Part shown: piece by piece, positions 1 to 12,600 of the stretch | Position numbering within the stretch: position 1 is the stretch's first letter | How the letters are laid out: every line of letters begins with the position of its first letter | Assembly: GCF_000003855.2 (NCBI RefSeq) | Contig: NW_003101656.1 | Coordinates: 368,925-432,924, forward strand | Direction of reading: 5' to 3' | DNA: 64,000 nucleotides | From: Blastomyces gilchristii SLH14081 | Taxonomy: Eukaryota > Ascomycota > Eurotiomycetes > Onygenales > Ajellomycetaceae | Translations under genes and position numbers: made by a program | The notes under the pieces: generated by a model | Told to the model about the DNA's origin: nothing | What the model saw: the letters and a program-made list of their open reading frames with translations, nothing else | Database searches by the model: none

Positions 1-229
1 AATAAAGACTATAATATAAGTATAAGAGAAGAAGAAGATCTTTTCTTAATAAAATACTTATACTTATTTACAATAGTCTTATTAATAAAATAGTTAAAAT
101 AATAATATACTCTATTTATTTATAAGAGACACAGTTCTTTGAAGTAAATATAGTGAAAATTATTTATAAGTAATAACTATAAAAATAAAGAATAAATTTT
201 AATCTTATTACAGTTATAAACTTAGTTAC

Positions 230-480
230 TAAAATAAATAAGTTCTCTAAATTCAGAAATAATTACAGTTATATTAAAATGAAAATTATTATCAAGCTCT
301 TAAGACTGAAAGACTATAATATTTAATACTGTGAAATTGAATTAAAAGTAGTTTTAATTAACATGTCTTATATTCTTACAGGTAAAGAGCTTTTCTTAGA
401 TACTTAGCTTATAAGTGATAATTTAAAGATTTGATAATATAAAAAACGCTAATTATAAAAGTATATATAAAACTTAATAA
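230..480 (+). pseudogene. Possible gag-like relic, copia type (weak)
   Basis: A plus-strand frame with few stops reads MKIIIKLLRLKDYN, then a Trp/stop position, then MSYILTGKE. This resembles the start of copia-type Gag proteins, where a short Tyr/Trp-containing segment precedes a helical domain. Only this short segment can be read; downstream is frameshifted or saturated with stops. The similarity is judged by eye and could be chance in AT-rich DNA. No linked copia pol was found. Confidence 0.2.
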
Positions 481-1329
481 AAACAAAGCTGTAAATATTT
501 ATTCAAGTACAACTGAACTAAGTTAATAATTATAATATTATTAAGATAAGATACTCTGTTATATTATAATAAGTAGTTGAATTGAAATATTAAATACACT
601 GAGTAGATCTTTAATTTAAATTATATAAAAAGATTATTATTATAATAATTATTAATTATAATAATAATATTATACTATATATAAAGTACTGATATATAAT
701 AAGAAATGATATTAACATGTATAACTGATTAATACTTAAAGACTTACTCACTTAATAATTTATTCATTATCTGAAGACTTATATATTAACATTTTTTCAA
801 AGCTATCTTAAGAATTTATATTTAGAAATTTCAAAGATATCTATTTCTAAGATTAATCTTAATAATCTTATTAATAATCTCATCTACTACAAGATAGTTA
901 TCAGATTAAATAATAATAAAAAGAGAATATAAGTGAAAAAAGCTGAAAAGAAAGCTGAAACGAAAAAGAAAAACAAAAATAATAATAATAATACTAATAG
1001 AGTAGAACTCACTGAAGCAGACAAGGTTATTTTATTCACTACTTTATTATAAATGTACTTAATTCTTTAAAGAAGAAACTGTTAATAGATTCATTAAAAA
1101 GCTCTAGATTCTACGGGCATTTTAACCTTATTACTAACTGTATACTCCGTGTGATAATAAAGTTATTCAGTCAAATATGAATCAGATATTGTTTAAAACT
1201 TCAGTGTAAAATTATACTCTGTTCATTTTCATCATATCACAACTCTGAGTCAAATTATTATATAAATTATACAATGAAAAGATCTAATTATATGTATTAA
1301 TCTTCTTAATTTTAAAAGATTTTTAATTG

Positions 1330-1680
1330 GTAATTGTGAAGATATTTGAAGAGTAATTTTATAAAAACTCTATGTATCTTTAATATTTTAAAAGATTAAA
1401 AATAAGTCTTACTTATATATTACTCTTCTTAATCTGACTTATTTTCAGTATAAAAATACAAAATGATATTTTAGTAATAATATTATATATATAATTAACA
1501 GATATATCTGAAGTGTTCTCTCTGTAAAAACTCTGTCTGTCTTTAATGTATTAAGATATTAATACTAAGTCTCACTCATGTATTACTTCATTCAATCTAA
1601 TCTATCTTCAGTAGAAAGATATAAAAAGATACCTCAGCAATAGTATTCAATACATAATTAGTAGATAACTATAAAATCAG
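1330..1680. repeat. Two-copy tandem duplication, ~163-bp unit
   Basis: The block starting TAAAAACTCTATG at 1362 recurs, diverged, as TAAAAACTCTGTC at 1525. The same order of sub-blocks follows in both: TAAGTCT, ATTACT, ATCTGACTTATTTTCAGTA or its counterpart, then AGTAATA. The copies differ by many transitions and small indels. No coding function is visible. Confidence 0.65.
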
Positions 1681-1842
1681 TATATCTTAAGATCTGACTG
1701 AGCCTTTAGTCCCTGCATAGTGAGATATATTAAATCTAGTTTTAATATCTTAATATTCAATAGATTCTGTAAGGGATTGAGAACAGCAATACTAGATTTC
1801 TATTAAATTTAAGAATTAACTCTATATTAATATAATCATTGA

Positions 1843-2134
1843 TGTGGTGGGCTGCGCCTGGTTAATCATATAGACTACTTCATTACACTTCATAGATTCC
1901 GCGAGAAGCTCCGATTCTCGGCCATTCTCAATCGCCAATCCTCGGCCGCTATGAACGCGTATAAATTCTCCTGTCTAAAAGCTTCATCATGTACATCACT
2001 ACATACATGTATAAATATTCACTTCAATCACTGATTCTCATACTTTCTCTTTTCTTTTCTTCTTTAACATTTTTCACTTTATTATATAAGATCTATAAAT
2101 ATCACACTGATCTATTCAGTGTAGACCTCTTATA
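1843..2134 (+). repeat. 5' LTR of a family-2 Ty3 element (A')
   Basis: It starts TGTGGTGGGCTGCGCC and ends at GTAGACCTCTTATA, matching the LTRs at 36406-36715 (inverted) and 52915-53223 along their length. A TATAAATA-like box lies near 2010. The first ~140 bases retain many CG and CC/GG sites (CCGCGAG, CTCGGCC, GAACGCG); the rest is strongly mutated. The outer end of this LTR is therefore the better preserved end. Confidence 0.8.
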
Positions 2135-2304
2135 CTTGAAAAATGTTTATTATCTTCTTATTGAAAACAATTATTCACACTCATTATCTTCTCATTAGAA
2201 ATGATTATCTATTAAGAAGATATCTGAACATGTAATAATATATAAGAAATAGAAAATAATTAAATAGTTAAGTGAACACTAAGTTCTTAGATAGAAGCTT
2301 GCTC
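2135..2304 (+). mobile_element. Leader of family-2 element A', cut by element I
   Basis: This matches the leader after the 5' LTR of element B (47883-48015): a CTTGAAAAATG start, an AACATGTAATA segment, and the end GTTCTTAGATAGAAGCTTGC. At 2305 it stops abruptly where the element I LTR begins. No family-2 gag follows in this orientation, so A' survives only as LTR plus leader. Confidence 0.7.
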
Positions 2305-2471
2305 TGTGATTCGGAAGAATGTATAATCACTGAATAATAACGCGGCTGCTTTTGAACTTGTCTATGAATGTAAAGAGGCTATAGCAGTCATCAATTAATT
2401 TAGCATACTGTATATAAGAAGTCAGTGTACATCTGTAATTATATACTGACTCAAGCAACCTTTGAATCACA
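2305..2471 (+). repeat. LTR L1 (5' LTR of element I)
   Basis: It begins TGTGATTCGG and ends CTTTGAATCACA, about 167 bp. It carries the family hallmarks: ATAACGCGGCTGC, a TATATAA box near 2411, and a hairpin-prone GTCAGTGTA...TATACTGAC segment. Four further copies lie at 7619, 15698, 16091 and 24189. Confidence 0.85.
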
Positions 2472-2884
2472 TCTGATAGCATGTCTAAAAATTGATAAGA
2501 AGCACAGACTTCTTCAGAGTGTGATAATTTCATCTATGAAGTGATTTGTAGTTATCATGTCAGTGTGGTTCTAAAAACACCTCAAAAAATAGTGTATGAA
2601 GAGCAGTGAGTGAAAGAGTATTCAATTAATACTGCTTTACTTATTGAGGAAAAACTTCACATTCAGATGAATGCCACATATGAAAACAGATAAGGTATGA
2701 GAAAGAAGATGAGAGTGATGAATCAGATTCAAAGAATACTACTTTCTACTCAGAAGAATAAAAGAGAAGTGGTCATTATCAGAGTTATACAATGATAATA
2801 GAAATCATAGAACAATATAGCAATATAATAATAGACATTGTATAATCAATGAGAAATCACTGAAATGAATATCTTCTCTAGTTA

Positions 2885-4320
2885 ATATGAATAACAACAC
2901 TCTTCTCTGCTATCTGAACTGAAAGATATGTAGAATCTTTTAGAGAGTTTACTCAAAGCAGTAAGAAAAGCAGTCAAGATTATCAAACTGAAATCAAATC
3001 TCTGTATGTGTACAAGGATTCTAAATGAGATTAAGACCTTGTATACACAGTGGCAGACTGAGGTGAAAGTTAAACAACAAATAACATTCACTGCAGATTA
3101 AGTATTTACAATGAAGAGCTTTATCAATGCAATCATCATCATTAATAAGAATAGAGAAAACCAGGTCTTAGATCTGTAGTGAGAGATTGAATGTTTACAC
3201 AGATAGTTAATTACACTGAATCTGAAGATCTTATCATGATTATTCACAATCTTTTCAGAAGTGTATACATCATCAGAGACTGCTGTGCAGAATGAGAATC
3301 TGAATATAAGATATATTAAGCTAAAAGATCTGCTGAAATCACTAAGCTTCAATAAAGACTGAAAAAATGATGCTGTAATCAGCTGACTAAGTCAGATGTA
3401 ATTATATTATCAGATTGAACATGAACTTACAGACAGATAGTTAACAGAATTTCAATAAGTCTTAAGATCTACTGTGTTTCTATACAGAAAAGTGAAGTCA
3501 TTGTAAATAACTGATGAAAAGATGAATCTCACAGACTTGAAATAATACTTATTTTCATAAACATGAAATGAATTTTTCAAATGAATCTTGCACCACTTTG
3601 AGAAAGTGAATATATGAGATAAGTATTATGAATACTTCACTGAGTGTAGACAAGTAAGTAATCTTATATCATACTTCACATACTTCAGCTTACACTATCT
3701 TATATTGAATGAAGAGCTTTCAACATCTTTCTATTTATAGATCTTCATTCATGATCTTATACTCAAGATGAGAGTGAAATGAAAATGCTTAATCTTACAA
3801 TCAGACACAGTGAAGGAAGCATATAATATTCTTATTATATAGAAATAACTAAGTTAATTATAATAGAAAATACTGTAATTGAGTATATCTTAATGAAGAA
3901 CAGATAATTAGACTTCTATAATACAAGCTACACACTGAGATATAATGAATCTAAATCTGAATGTCATTACTAAAGTGCTGAATTCTCTGAAAAAGAAATT
4001 ATCTGAGTGAAAATCTTAATATTATAAGCATCAAGCGTGCTTCAACTGCAGATGCCAGAATTATGATATAAAGAATTGCATACAGCATGCACAGTTAAGA
4101 GAAGTAAGAGAGTTAAAAAACTAGCAGAATCAGTGAGCTCAGAGACACTCACTGATATTCTATGAAAAGTCTTTAAAGTGAAAGAGATGTCTGTATTAGA
4201 TGACTCTCTGAATTCTGCAAATACTAAGAGAAAGCAGGCTTCTAACTGAGATGCAGGTGAGAATGAAGCAGACACTCATCTCAATATCTTAAGATCTGAA
4301 ATATTAATGTATAACAGACA
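2885..4320 (+). pseudogene. gag: Gag relic, element I
   Basis: The structural Gag protein of a Ty3-type particle, heavily interrupted by stops. The N-terminal half reads as a helical, probably coiled-coil segment (LSELKDM, LLESLLKAV, LNEIKTLYTQWQTEV). Near the C-terminus at 4038-4079 is one zinc knuckle, C-x2-C-x4-[H]-x4-C, whose His is replaced by Tyr (CFNCRCQNYDIKNC), so it should no longer bind zinc. Family 1 copies at ~8217 and ~16677 are collinear. The start is placed at the Met matching the conserved helical block and is approximate. Confidence 0.65.
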
Positions 4321-4329
4321 CTTGAGTAA

Positions 4330-7300
4330 GAATTAAGTGATAGCTGTAAAAGTATTAGCAGACATAGAAGCTTCTATATAATATATTAATGATTATATAA
4401 TCTGAAGACTGAAAGAGATTCACTGAGTGAAGAATTTCTGATGTATAAGATTATCTGATAACTGATATTTAATATTATTTACAAGAGTAAGAGTTCTCTT
4501 GCACTTCAGAGAATGATCTTGCTATATTTAAGCATGAGAGCTGCAGAACATGAAATATGACCTTATTCTCAGACTTAATTGATTTCAAAGATTCACTTCA
4601 CAGATTCAATGATGTACATGTCATATGTGATTAATTAATAGAAAGAAAACAGTTCATATAATTCTATCAACTGATATGAGAAGAATATTTCATGTCTCTG
4701 ATATGAAAGAGCTAAATCTGCTTACACATTAATAAGTAAAGAGAATGATTTATAAGATCTTATCTGAAAGCATTCTGTATGTCATACAGAATCTGAAAGC
4801 AGAGAAAACTAAGATAAAGAGTATATGAGAGAAAAAGTGTATAAAGAAGCTTCTGAAGAAGTATAAAAAGATCTTCTGAACAGATCTTTCATCAGAATTG
4901 TCACTGAAATGAGAATTTACACATGAGATTGACATGAGAAATGTAAAATCAGTCAATCAGAATGCATACTCTCTGTCAGAAACACATCTCAAAGAACAGA
5001 AGTATCAGATCACAGACCTTCTAGAATATAATCTCATATAACTCTTATTAAGTGCATGAGACTTTCTAGTTCTATTCATGCAAAAGGAAGATGAAGAGTG
5101 ATGAATATGTATCAAGTATCAAGCACTTAATAAGCTTACAATCAAGAATAAATATTCACTGTCATAGATTCAACAACAGTTGAATATAGTTGAAAATACC
5201 TGATATCTATTGAAGATTGATCTTCTCTGAGAATACTGACAGATTCATGTAGATAAACTATCAGTCTCACAAATGATATTTAATATACAATGAAGAAAGT
5301 TCAAATTTCTGATAATATCATTCAGTCTGATAAATACATCTGTCATCTTTTAAATAATGATGAATACAATTCTTTATAAACAGAATGAAATCTCATATCT
5401 TATATATCTTAATAACATTCTAGTCTTTTCAAACTTATATAATGAATATCTGAGATATCTTGATAAAGTGCTTATAACTCTGACAGAGTATAAGCTCTAT
5501 ATTAAATTAATAAAGTATATGTTTGAAATGAAAGAGTTGAAGTTCATAGAACATATAGTGAGTGATGACTGTATATATCTTATCTCAGAGAAATTGAATG
5601 TCATAGTAAATTAATCATAACTAAGAAATGTACATCATGTACAACAGTTTCTTAAGTTGATCTCATATTACTGCAGATTTATCAAGAATTTCACATGAAT
5701 ATCTGCATCTCTCTCAGATCTCTTAAGAGAAATAAATGCGAATCTGTGAAAGAAGAAGTTTCATTCAATTATCTGAAATACTGTGTGTGAGAAGGCTTTT
5801 CTCACACTGAGAGAACATGTAATAACATTCTCAGTGCTTATTTAACTAGATTATAATAAACCTTTCTACATTAAGATAGACACATTCAAATGAGCTATTG
5901 AAGACACTCTTCTACAGATGAGTAAGAATGACAAGCTACACTCAGTGATGTATAATGATAGAAAACTATCAGATACTAAGCTCAATTACTCAGTATATAA
6001 AAAGAAATTACTAGCAATCAAATACACACTGATGTTATAAGATAGATATATCAACAACAGTTATACAATAATGATAATCATGAATTATAAAAGTCTTATC
6101 TATTTACAATTGATGATGAAACCTTTTAAATGCTTAGCATGTTGAATCTCAGAGTTTTAAGTGTATAATCTTCATATTAAATACTGAAAGAGATCAGATA
6201 CTGTGATATCTAATACAATCAGTCACAGACTCAATTTCATGAGAAAGGGTTCTGTGAATCAGATATAAGAATAGTTTGTATTAAATATACTGAGAGAATG
6301 TAAGAAATCAGAATAAGTGAATACAATGATCTCTTAATTGAAGAATGACAAGATATTGAATAATAAGTATCTTATAAAAGTAGTAGAAGAGATACTTCTG
6401 ATCTTCAAGCAGAGAAAGTTGAAAAATGATGTTATACTTTATTATAATCTAGAATATATAGAAGCTCTCTATCTAGAACATTCATTTAAATATAACTTAA
6501 TAACTCACATACATAAGGAATTCAGTCACTTAGAAAGCTCTGAACTCATGAGTGTACTCAAATCAAGAGTGTACTGACTAAGCATGACTAAGAACATTCA
6601 GATGTATACTCATGAGTGTCTGAATTACCAGGTTGTAAAAGAATCAAAGAAAGAGTTGAAATGTGAGAAAGTGCAATATCAGATAAAATATACAATATAA
6701 CTGTTCAAATAATGAAAGATAAATCTTATAGACATACTATCATGAACATCAAATGAAAATCAATGAATAATCACTACTATTGATTACACTGCTGACTGAT
6801 CAGTTGTGAAAGCAGTTTTAGAGATGACAGAGAAGATGATAATGAAGTTTCTATATAATAAGATCTATATTAACTATGAAATACTATGTGAGATTTTAAC
6901 TGATAATAGTGTAAATCTTATAGAAGAAGTAATGAGGCATTTCATAAGCCAGTTATATATAAGATATTATAAAACAACATCATATCATTCACAGATAAAT
7001 GAAAAGATAAAACACTTGAATGAAATCTTAAGCAATATGTTGATGAAATATCTAGTGAGCAAGCTGATGCAATTATGAGATAAACATCTTAGTCAGACAC
7101 TATTAGTCATGTGAATTTGATACTATGCAGTCTTCAAGTATTCATCATTCTACCTGTTGTATGAATTGCATCCGCACATTCTGAAGAATGTTTTGAAAGA
7201 GATGAGAGAGAAAACAGCAGTTACAGATGCAATAGTCACAGATACAGAATCAAGATTGAAAGAGATCAGCCATGCATGTACAAAAGTTAACAAGTTACTT

Positions 7301-7615
7301 CTGAATTGAGCAATTCAATCAAAAAGAATACAAGACTCACTAGTTAAGAAATCAAGTCTTAAGAGGAGAATGTGAGTTCTTGTATATAATAAGAGTTCTG
7401 AGAAGTTTCAATCTAGATGATTTGAGCTCTATAAAATACTTAAATCACATTCTCTGAGAATATACACATTGAAGAAATCAAAGAGATAAGTCTTATACAA
7501 CTTGATAAATAATTCATATCTTATAAAGATAAAGATACAAGATCTAAGTGAATTATAATCATTTACAGCACTATTATCAGTGTTGAAAAAGAAGAAACTT
7601 ATAATTGAAAAGTCT
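4330..7615 (+). pseudogene. pol: Pol relic (PR-RT-RH-IN), element I
   Basis: A broken polyprotein. RT blocks lie at ~4990-5610 and include a CIKYQALNKLTIKNKYS segment and an active-site box reading YLNN in place of YLDD at ~5401-5412. RNase H follows (KIDTFKWAIEDTLLQM near 5872). The integrase zinc region is at ~6480-6620 and its core at ~6775-7080 (DYTADWSVVKAV, then LTDNSVNL, then NEKIKHLNE, where the usual Glu is Lys). Many stops are former Trp or Gln codons. The reading ends where element II is inserted; the end of the gene resumes at 15875 and 24364. Confidence 0.75.
7213..7250 (+). repeat. Short GCAGTTACAGATRCA-type repeat, integrase tail (I)
   Basis: A 38-bp stretch of imperfect GCAGTTACAGATGCA units encodes an Ala/Val/Thr/Asp linker after the integrase core. 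The same position holds 52 bp in element II and 106 bp in element III, so the array length varies between copies. Confidence 0.6.
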
Positions 7616-7618
7616 TGT

Positions 7619-7794
7619 TGTGGTTCGGAAGAACGTACGACCGTCGGATAATAACGCGGCCGCTTCTGAACTTGCTTACAAGTGTAAAGAGAGTCATAGC
7701 AGCCACTAATTAATTGAGTATATGATATTACAATATATAAGAAGCAGGTGTATGCCTGTAATTATATGCTGGCTTAAGCAACCTTTGAATCACA
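7619..7794 (+). repeat. LTR L2 (5' LTR of element II)
   Basis: 176 bp, TGTGGTTCGG to TTTGAATCACA. The first 60 bases contain eight CG sites; the last 60 contain none. Its partner L3 shows the opposite pattern. A TATATAAGAA box lies near 7733. Confidence 0.9.
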
Positions 7795-8216
7795 TCTGAT
7801 AGCATGTCTAAAACTGGTGAGAAGTGCAGGCTTCTTCAGAGCATGATAATTCTGTCTATGAAGTGATTTATAGTTATCATGCCAGTGTGGTTCTAGAACA
7901 TCTCAAAAGATAGCATACAAAGAGCAGTAAGTGAAAGAGCATTTGATTGATGCTGCTTTGCTTGTAGAGGGAAAACTTCAAACTCAGACAAATGCCATGT
8001 ATGATATGTGAATAGATGAGATGTGAGAAAAGAAATAAAAGTAATGAATGAGATTCAAAGAAGTCTGCTCCCTACTTAAAAGAAGAATAAAAGAGAAGAA
8101 TAATCATCATCAGAGTTATATGATAATAATAGAAATCATATAACAATATAGCAATATAACAATAGACATTGTATAATCAATGAGAAATCATCAAAATGAA
8201 TACCTTCTCTAGTTAA

Positions 8217-9640
8217 TATGAACAACACCTGTCTCTGCTATCTGAACTGGAAGACATGCAGAACCTCTTAGAGGGTTTACTTGAAGTAGTAAGAAAAGTG
8301 ACTGAAATCACTGAACTGAAATTGAAGCTCTGTATATATACAAGGATTCTAAATGAGATTGAGGCCTTGTGTACATAGTGGCAGGCTAAGATGAAGGCTA
8401 AACAACAATTGACATTCACTGCAGATTAAGCATTCACTATAAAGAGCTTCACTAATGCAATTATCATCATCAATAAGAATAGAGAAAACCAGATCTTAGA
8501 CCTGCAGCAGAAGATTGAATGTTTACATAGATAGATGACTATACTGAACCTGAAGGTCTTATCATGATCATTTATAATCTCTTCAGAAGTGTACACATCA
8601 TTGAAGACTGCTGTGCAGAATGAGAATCTGAGCATGAAATACATCAAGTCAGAAGATCTGTCAGAGCTATTAAGCTTCAATGATGACTGAAAAAATAATA
8701 CTGCAATCAGCTGACTAAGTCAGATATAATTATATTATCAGATTAAATGTGAACTCACAGATAGACAGTCAATGAAATTTCAACAAGTCTTAAGATCTGC
8801 TGTGTTTCTATATAAAAAAGTGAAGTTATTATAAATGACTGATGAAAAGATGAATCTCACAGACTCAGAGTAATATCTATTCTTATAAACATAGAATGAG
8901 TTTTTCAAATGAATCTTACACAACTTTGAGAAAGTGAATGCATGAGATAAGTGTTATAAATACTTCACTGAGTGTAGATAAGTGAGTAATCTTATATTGT
9001 ACTTCACACACTTCAGTTTATACTATCTTATATTGAATGAAGAGCTTCTAATATCTTTCTATTTACAGATATTTATTCATGATCTTATATCTGAGTTGAG
9101 AGTGAAATGAAAATGCTTAACCTTGTAATCAGATACAGTGAAAGAAGTATATAACATTCTCATTGTATAGAAACAAGTGAGTCAATTGTAACAGAAAATA
9201 CTGTAATTGAGTATATCTCAGCAGAGAACAGATAATCAGACTTCTACAACACAAGTCACACATCTGAATATAATGAATCTAGATCTGAATATTATTACTA
9301 AAGTACTGAATTCTCTGAAAAAGAAATTCTCTGAGTGAAAATCTTGATATCATGAGTATTGAGCTTGCTTTAACTGCAGATGTCAAAATCATGATACAAA
9401 AGATTGCACTCAGTGTGTGCAGTTAAGAGAAGTAAGAAAGTTAAAAAACTAGCAGGATCAGTGAGCTCAGAGACACTCACTGATATTCTATGAAAAGTCT
9501 TCAAAGTGAAAGAGATGCTCATGTTAGATAATTCTCTGAATTCTGTGAATGTCAAGAGAAAGCAGGCTTCTGACTGAGGTGCAGGTGAGAATGAAGTGAA
9601 TGCTCATCTCAATGCCTTGAGGCCTGAAATATTAATGTAT
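8217..9640 (+). pseudogene. gag: Gag relic, element II
   Basis: Collinear with the element I gag. The N-terminal helical segment is readable near 8225-8480. At 9366-9407 the zinc knuckle is intact as C-x2-C-x4-H-x4-C (CFNCRCQNHDTKDC), the only family-1 copy here in which all four ligands survive. Frameshifts and stops elsewhere prevent a full product. A conserved Ser/Glu-rich tail follows the knuckle. Confidence 0.7.
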
Positions 9641-9649
9641 AAGAGACAC

Positions 9650-12600
9650 TTGAATAAGAATTGAGAGATGACTGTAAAAGTGTTAACAGATATAGATGCT
9701 TCTACACAATATATTGATAATTATATAATTTAAAGACTGAAAGAGGTCTACTGAGTGAAGAATCCTCAATATATAAGATTATCTAATAACTGATATTTGA
9801 TATCATCTGTAAGAGTAAGAGTTTCCTTGCACTTCAGAGAATGATCTTGCTATATTTGAGTGTGAGAGCTGCAGAACATGAAATATGATCTTATTCTTGA
9901 ACTTAATTGATTTCAAAGGTTCAATTCACAGATTTAATGATGTATATATCATATGCAGTTAACTGATAGAAAGAAAATAGTTCATATAATTCTATCAACT
10001 GATATGAGAAGAACATTTCATATCTCTGATATAGAAGAGTTAAATCTGTTTATGTATTAATAAGTAAAGAGAACAATTTGTAAGACCTTATCTGAAAGCA
10101 TTCTGTATATCATATGAGATCTGAAAGTGAAGAAAATCAAGATAAAGAATATATAGAAGGACAAGTGTATGAAGAAGCTTTTAAAGAAGTATGAGAAGAT
10201 CTTCTAAACAGATCTTTCACTGAAATTATCACTGAAATGAGAATTTGTACATGAGATTGACACAGAGGATGCAAAACCACTCAATCAGAATGTATACTCT
10301 CTGTCACAAACACATCTTGAAGAACAGAAGTGTGAGATCACAGATCTTCTAGAATATAATCTTATATAATTCTCATCAAGTATGTGAGACTTTTCAGTTC
10401 TATTCATGAAAAAGACAGGTGAGAAGTGACAGATGTGTATTGATTATTAAGCACTTAATAAGCTTACAATTAAGAATAAATATTCACTGCTATGAATTCA
10501 ACAATAGTTGAATACAGTTGAAAACACCTGATATCTATCAATGATCAATCTTCTCTCAGAATACTAGCAGATTCATGTAGATAAACTGTCAGTCTCATAA
10601 ACTGTGTTTAATATATAATGAGAGAAGTTTGAATTCCTGACAATATTATTTAATTTAACAAATGTGTCTGTCATCTTTCAAATGATGATGAATATGATTC
10701 TTTATAAATAGAATGAAATCTTATATCTTGTATATCTTAATAACATTCTAGTCTTTTTAAACTCATATAATGAATATCTGAAGCATCTCAATAAAGTGTT
10801 TACAACTCTGACAGAGTATAAGCTCTATGTCAAATCAATCAAGTGTGTGTTTGAAATGAAAGAGTTGAAGTTTGTAGAATATGTAGTGAGTGATAACTGT
10901 ATATATCTCATTCTGAAGAAATTGAATGTCATAGTGAATTGACTGTAACTGAGAAATGTATATCATGTATAACAGTTTCTTAAGTTAATCTCATATTATC
11001 ACAGATTCATCAAGGATTTTGCATGAATATCTGTATTACTCTCAGATCTCTTAAGAGAAATGAATGTAAATCTGTGAAAGAAGAAGTTTCATTCAATCAT
11101 CTGAAATATCACATGTGAAGAGGCTTTTCTCACACTGAGAGAATGTATAATAACATTTTCAGTGCTTATTCAATCAGATTGTCATAAACCTTTCTATATT
11201 AAGACAGATGCATTTGAATGAGCTATCAGAGATACTCTTCTACAGATGAGTAAGAATGACAAGCTGCACTCAGTGATGTATAATGATAGAAAACTATCAG
11301 GCGCTGAGCTCAATTACTCAGTGTATGAAAAGAAATTGCTAGTAATTCAGCATGTGCTGGTATTATGAAATAGATATATTGATAATAAGTATATGACAAC
11401 AGTGATCACAGATCACAAAAGCCTTGTCTATCTATAATTGATGATAAAATCTTTCAAATGCTTAGTATGTTGAATCTCAGAGTTCTAAGTATATAATCTT
11501 TATATTAAATACTGAAAGAGATCAGATGCTGTGATATCTGATGCAATCAGTTGCAGACCTGATTTCATGAATGAGAGTTCTGCAAATCAGATACAAGTGA
11601 TGTTTGTGTTAAATATACTGAGCAAATACAAGGAATCAGAATGAGTGAATATTATAATCTCTTGCTTAGAGAATAGCAAGATATCAGATAACAAGTGTCT
11701 CATAAGAGTAGTAGAAGAGATGCTTCTGAACTTCAAGCTGAGAAAATTGAAAAATGATGTTATGTTTTATCCTAATCTAGAATATGTAGAAGCTCTCTAT
11801 CTAGAATCTTTATTTAGACATGACTTAGTGACTCACATGCACAAGGAATTCAGTCAGTTAGAAAATCTTGAACTCATGAGTGTACTCAAATCAAGAGTAT
11901 ACTGATCAAGCATGGCTGAGAACATTCAGATGTATACTCATGAGTGTCTGAATTGCCAGATTGTGAAAGAATCTAAGAAAGAGTTAGAATGTGAGAAAGT
12001 ACAATATTAGATAAAGTGTATGATATAACTGTTTAAATAATGAGAAGTAAACTGCATAGATATATTATCACAGACACTAAATGAAAATTGATGAATAATC
12101 ACTGCTATTGATTATGCTACTGACTGGCCAGTCATGAAAGCAGTTTCAGAGATAACAGAGAAGATGATAACAAAGTTTCTATATAATGAGATTTATATCA
12201 ACTATGAAATACTGTGTGAAATTCTAACTGATAATGATGTAAATCTTGTGAGAGAAGTGATGAGACATTTCATGAGCTAGTTACAGACAAGACATTGTAG
12301 AACAACACTATATTATTTATGAATAAATGAGAAGATGAAACACTTGAATGGAATCTTGAATAACATGCTGACAAAATATCTAGTGAGTAAGTCTATGAGA
12401 CTATGAGATGAATATCTTGAGCAGGCATTATTGATCACATGAGTTCAACAGCATGCAGTCTTCAAGTGTTCATCATTCTACCTGTTATATGAATTGCATC
12501 CGCGCATCCCGGAGAATGCTTTGAAAAAGGTGAGAAAGAAAACAGCAGTTGCAGATACAACAGTTGTGAATGCAACAGTTATGGATATGAAATTAAGATT

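Larger units (their letters stand above)
1..1842. other. AT-rich decayed repeat DNA, no gene
   Basis: Extremely A/T-rich sequence with stops in every frame. The only coding-like traces are a short stretch near 230-480 and a Lys/Glu-rich stretch near 930-1010. CG dinucleotides are nearly absent. I see no LTR, terminal repeat or RNA gene before 1843. It is probably older, more decayed transposon sequence than the rest of the window. Confidence 0.7.

Noticed and set aside
1981..2198. 69-codon frame starting MYITTYMYKYSLQS
   Set aside because: It lies entirely within the family-2 LTR and leader; the equivalent frame at 52926-53156 is likewise LTR sequence.
8213..8680. Minus-strand frames repeated at similar positions in elements I, II and III (also ~2882-3352 and 16883-17143)
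   Set aside because: They lie exactly opposite the conserved gag helical segment, whose sense reading makes protein sense (zinc knuckle downstream). They are shadows, unlike the antisense frame after pol.
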